Part shown: positions 15,282-16,545 of the stretch, piece by piece
Position numbering within the stretch: position 1 is the first letter of the stretch
Layout: each line of letters opens with the position of its first letter
Translations under genes and position numbers: made by a program
Origin: Bacillota bacterium
Lineage (GTDB): Bacteria > Bacillota > Clostridia > Acetivibrionales > DSM-1351
Length of the DNA stretch: 16,545 nucleotides
Direction: 5' to 3'
Assembly: GCA_023417285.1 (NCBI GenBank)
Contig: JAEZFR010000369.1
Span: forward strand, 1 to 16,545
The notes under the pieces: generated by a model
Database searches by the model: none
Seen by the model: only the letters and a program-made list of their open reading frames with translations
What the model was told of the DNA's origin: nothing

Positions 15282-16545
15282 TTATTTTACATCTTCAAGC
15301 TTTGATGGTTCAGAAAATAAAAGTTGTTCTTTTGCACCTGGAAGGTACAGTACGTCCTTCAAAATATCTATTTTTGTACCGCCCTTTATCTCAGCATAAA
15401 CATTCTTATAGCCTTGAGCACCAAAACCAGTATATTCATCCTTTAAGTAATCGTATATTTCTACTGACCCATCGTCCGAAACATTTACATTTGCAAACGC
15501 TGAAACAGTAATGTTCTTATTTCCAATAGAAATAGTGGTTTCACTAAAAAACACATAACTTGAATGACCATCAAACAAAAACATATCCGTGTAGGTGCGT
15601 AATTTCTCACCAATTTTAGTGTAAACAGCCATGTCATCAGCATATACTTCGGACATTGCGGGCTGTTTCCTCATTGTAAATGATTTTGGCTCTACAATCA
15701 CATAGTCACACGGCAACAGCAGCTTTTTTTCCTTTTGGAAGTATAGTGGCATACTGTACAAAGGGAATTTTTCACCATTATACTGCATCAAGAAAGTGTC
15801 CTTTGAACGATAGAAAATCTTCTCACCTTTATAGTCATACCTTTCCCCCATAAAATACTGATAAACGTCATCATTGAGATGATACTCATTAATAACAGCG
15901 TCCTGTGCTTTTATTGTGCTATTGTCTTGATTCAGTAACCCATAAAAAATATCGTATGTATATTTTTGATTATCAAAAGCCACCATTGATAGGCCTTGAA
16001 CTACCTTTATACTGTAAAACTCCGGCTTTTTATTCGTTATATTATAGTATGAGAGCTCATTATCTTGTAACCGTAATATTGAATTTGCAGCTATTACTTC
16101 AACCTTATTTTGGGTTTCAATTTTTATTTCCTGTACATTTACATACAATTTATTTGGTAGTTGGAGTAATATAATGTTCTGAGCGTTTTGCTTTTTCATA
16201 TCAGCGCTAAACAAAGTGCCGCTACCAATAAACGTATTCACTTGCGATTGCTCCTTTGTCATATCGCTGTAAATCATATCAAAATTGTTATTATAAACAT
16301 ATAAATAGGCTCCATTATTAAGGTATATTGGATAATCACCATTTATTTTGTAATCTTTTTCTTTATTGGAAGGGTTAATATAAAAACCATCTGTCTTTTT
16401 GTATAGCTCGCTACCAGCAGGGAAGTTTCTGGTTTTTGATATGTTTCCAGGCTTTACCTTGTCCGAATCAGCAAACATCATATCACTTACTCTGTTATCT
16501 GTTATGCAAAAACCTTCACCACTAAATGCCATCAGTCTATTGTCT
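15282..16545 (-). CDS. Partial protein made of two copies of the giant's N-terminal domain (5' end beyond the window)
   Basis: The frame is open from the right edge to the TAA at 15284-15282. A Met occurs at 16532, but the codons before it (DNRL) continue the alignment with the giant protein (NNQL before SVFLILNNDGY). The true start, probably with a membrane segment, is therefore beyond 16545. About 420 residues are visible. The first half (residues 5-200 from that Met) matches residues about 38-235 of the giant protein. The second half (about 236-385) looks like a diverged second copy: KIFYRSKDTFLM / ELYKKTDGFYI and SSYVFFSETTISIGNKNITV / NKLYVNVQEIKIETQNKVEV. There is no C-terminal membrane segment. 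I do not recognise the family. The shared domain and 86-bp spacing suggest it works with the giant protein at the cell surface, perhaps as a partner or assembly factor; that is inference. Confidence 0.8.
   Translation of the reverse strand, partial: DNRLMAFSGEGFCITDNRVSDMMFADSDKVKPGNISKTRNFPAGSELYKKTDGFYINPSNKEKDYKINGDYPIYLNNGAYLYVYNNNFDMIYSDMTKEQSQVNTFIGSGTLFSADMKKQNAQNIILLQLPNKLYVNVQEIKIETQNKVEVIAANSILRLQDNELSYYNITNKKPEFYSIKVVQGLSMVAFDNQKYTYDIFYGLLNQDNSTIKAQDAVINEYHLNDDVYQYFMGERYDYKGEKIFYRSKDTFLMQYNGEKFPLYSMPLYFQKEKKLLLPCDYVIVEPKSFTMRKQPAMSEVYADDMAVYTKIGEKLRTYTDMFLFDGHSSYVFFSETTISIGNKNITVSAFANVNVSDDGSVEIYDYLKDEYTGFGAQGYKNVYAEIKGGTKIDILKDVLYLPGAKEQLLFSEPSKLEDVK
15378..15827 (-). repeat. Diverged copy 2 of the shared domain in the upstream protein
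   Basis: Residues about 236-385 repeat the strand pattern of copy 1: FPLYSMPLYFQ corresponds to YPIYLNNGAYL, VSDDGSVEIYDY to LRLQDNELSYYN, and VYAEIKGGTKIDI to FYSIKVVQGLSMV. Identity is low, so the duplication is likely but not certain. Confidence 0.55.
15933..16520 (-). repeat. Copy 1 of the shared domain in the upstream protein
   Basis: Residues 5-200 counted from Met 16532 align with the N-terminal domain of the giant protein without large gaps. The most conserved block is KLYVNVQEIKI followed by NSILRLQDNELSYY. Confidence 0.8.

Overview
The window reads as chromosome of a low-GC, anaerobic Gram-positive bacterium, most likely a member of the Clostridia. The reasons are AT-rich DNA, strong AAGGAGG-type ribosome binding sites, a sulfur-transfer (DsrE2-type) domain ending a longer frame, a clostridial-style GLUG-repeat surface giant, and a c-di-GMP signalling protein. 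I cannot name the species from sequence alone. No rRNA, tRNA, CRISPR array, insertion sequence or phage gene is visible.

Left part (1-1751). The 3' end of a + strand gene encodes a DsrE/DsrF-like sulfur-carrier domain, probably the last domain of a CoA-disulfide-reductase-type fusion that starts outside the window. It converges on a CsoR-family repressor gene, with a bidirectional terminator between them. Upstream of the repressor on the - strand is an endonuclease III-like (MagIII/COG2231-type) DNA glycosylase gene.

Middle (1752-1954). A 203-bp AT-rich intergenic spacer holds three ~20-bp direct repeats, the first forming a perfect 13-bp inverted repeat.

Right part (1955-16545, 88% of the window). 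Three - strand genes are transcribed leftwards and look like one operon. The first, cut by the right edge, encodes a protein built from two copies of a domain I do not recognise. The second encodes a 3656-residue surface protein. It starts with a membrane segment and one copy of that same domain. It continues with a Pro/Gln/Ser/Ala linker, several fibronectin/Ig-like regions, a possible CBM6-like sandwich and three beta-helix modules of the GLUG/ZmpB type, and ends with a helical stalk and a C-terminal membrane anchor. The third overlaps the second by ATGA and encodes a membrane protein with an extracytoplasmic dCache-like sensor, a degenerate GGDEF domain and an EAL domain with one metal-site Asp replaced by Ala.

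The main point of interest is this operon. A giant, doubly membrane-tethered surface protein is translationally coupled to a degenerate GGDEF-EAL sensor. That recalls the LapA/LapD logic of proteobacteria (giant adhesin plus catalytically dead c-di-GMP receptor), but in a Gram-positive and with unrelated proteins. The LapD-like role is inference; no LapG-like protease is present in the window.
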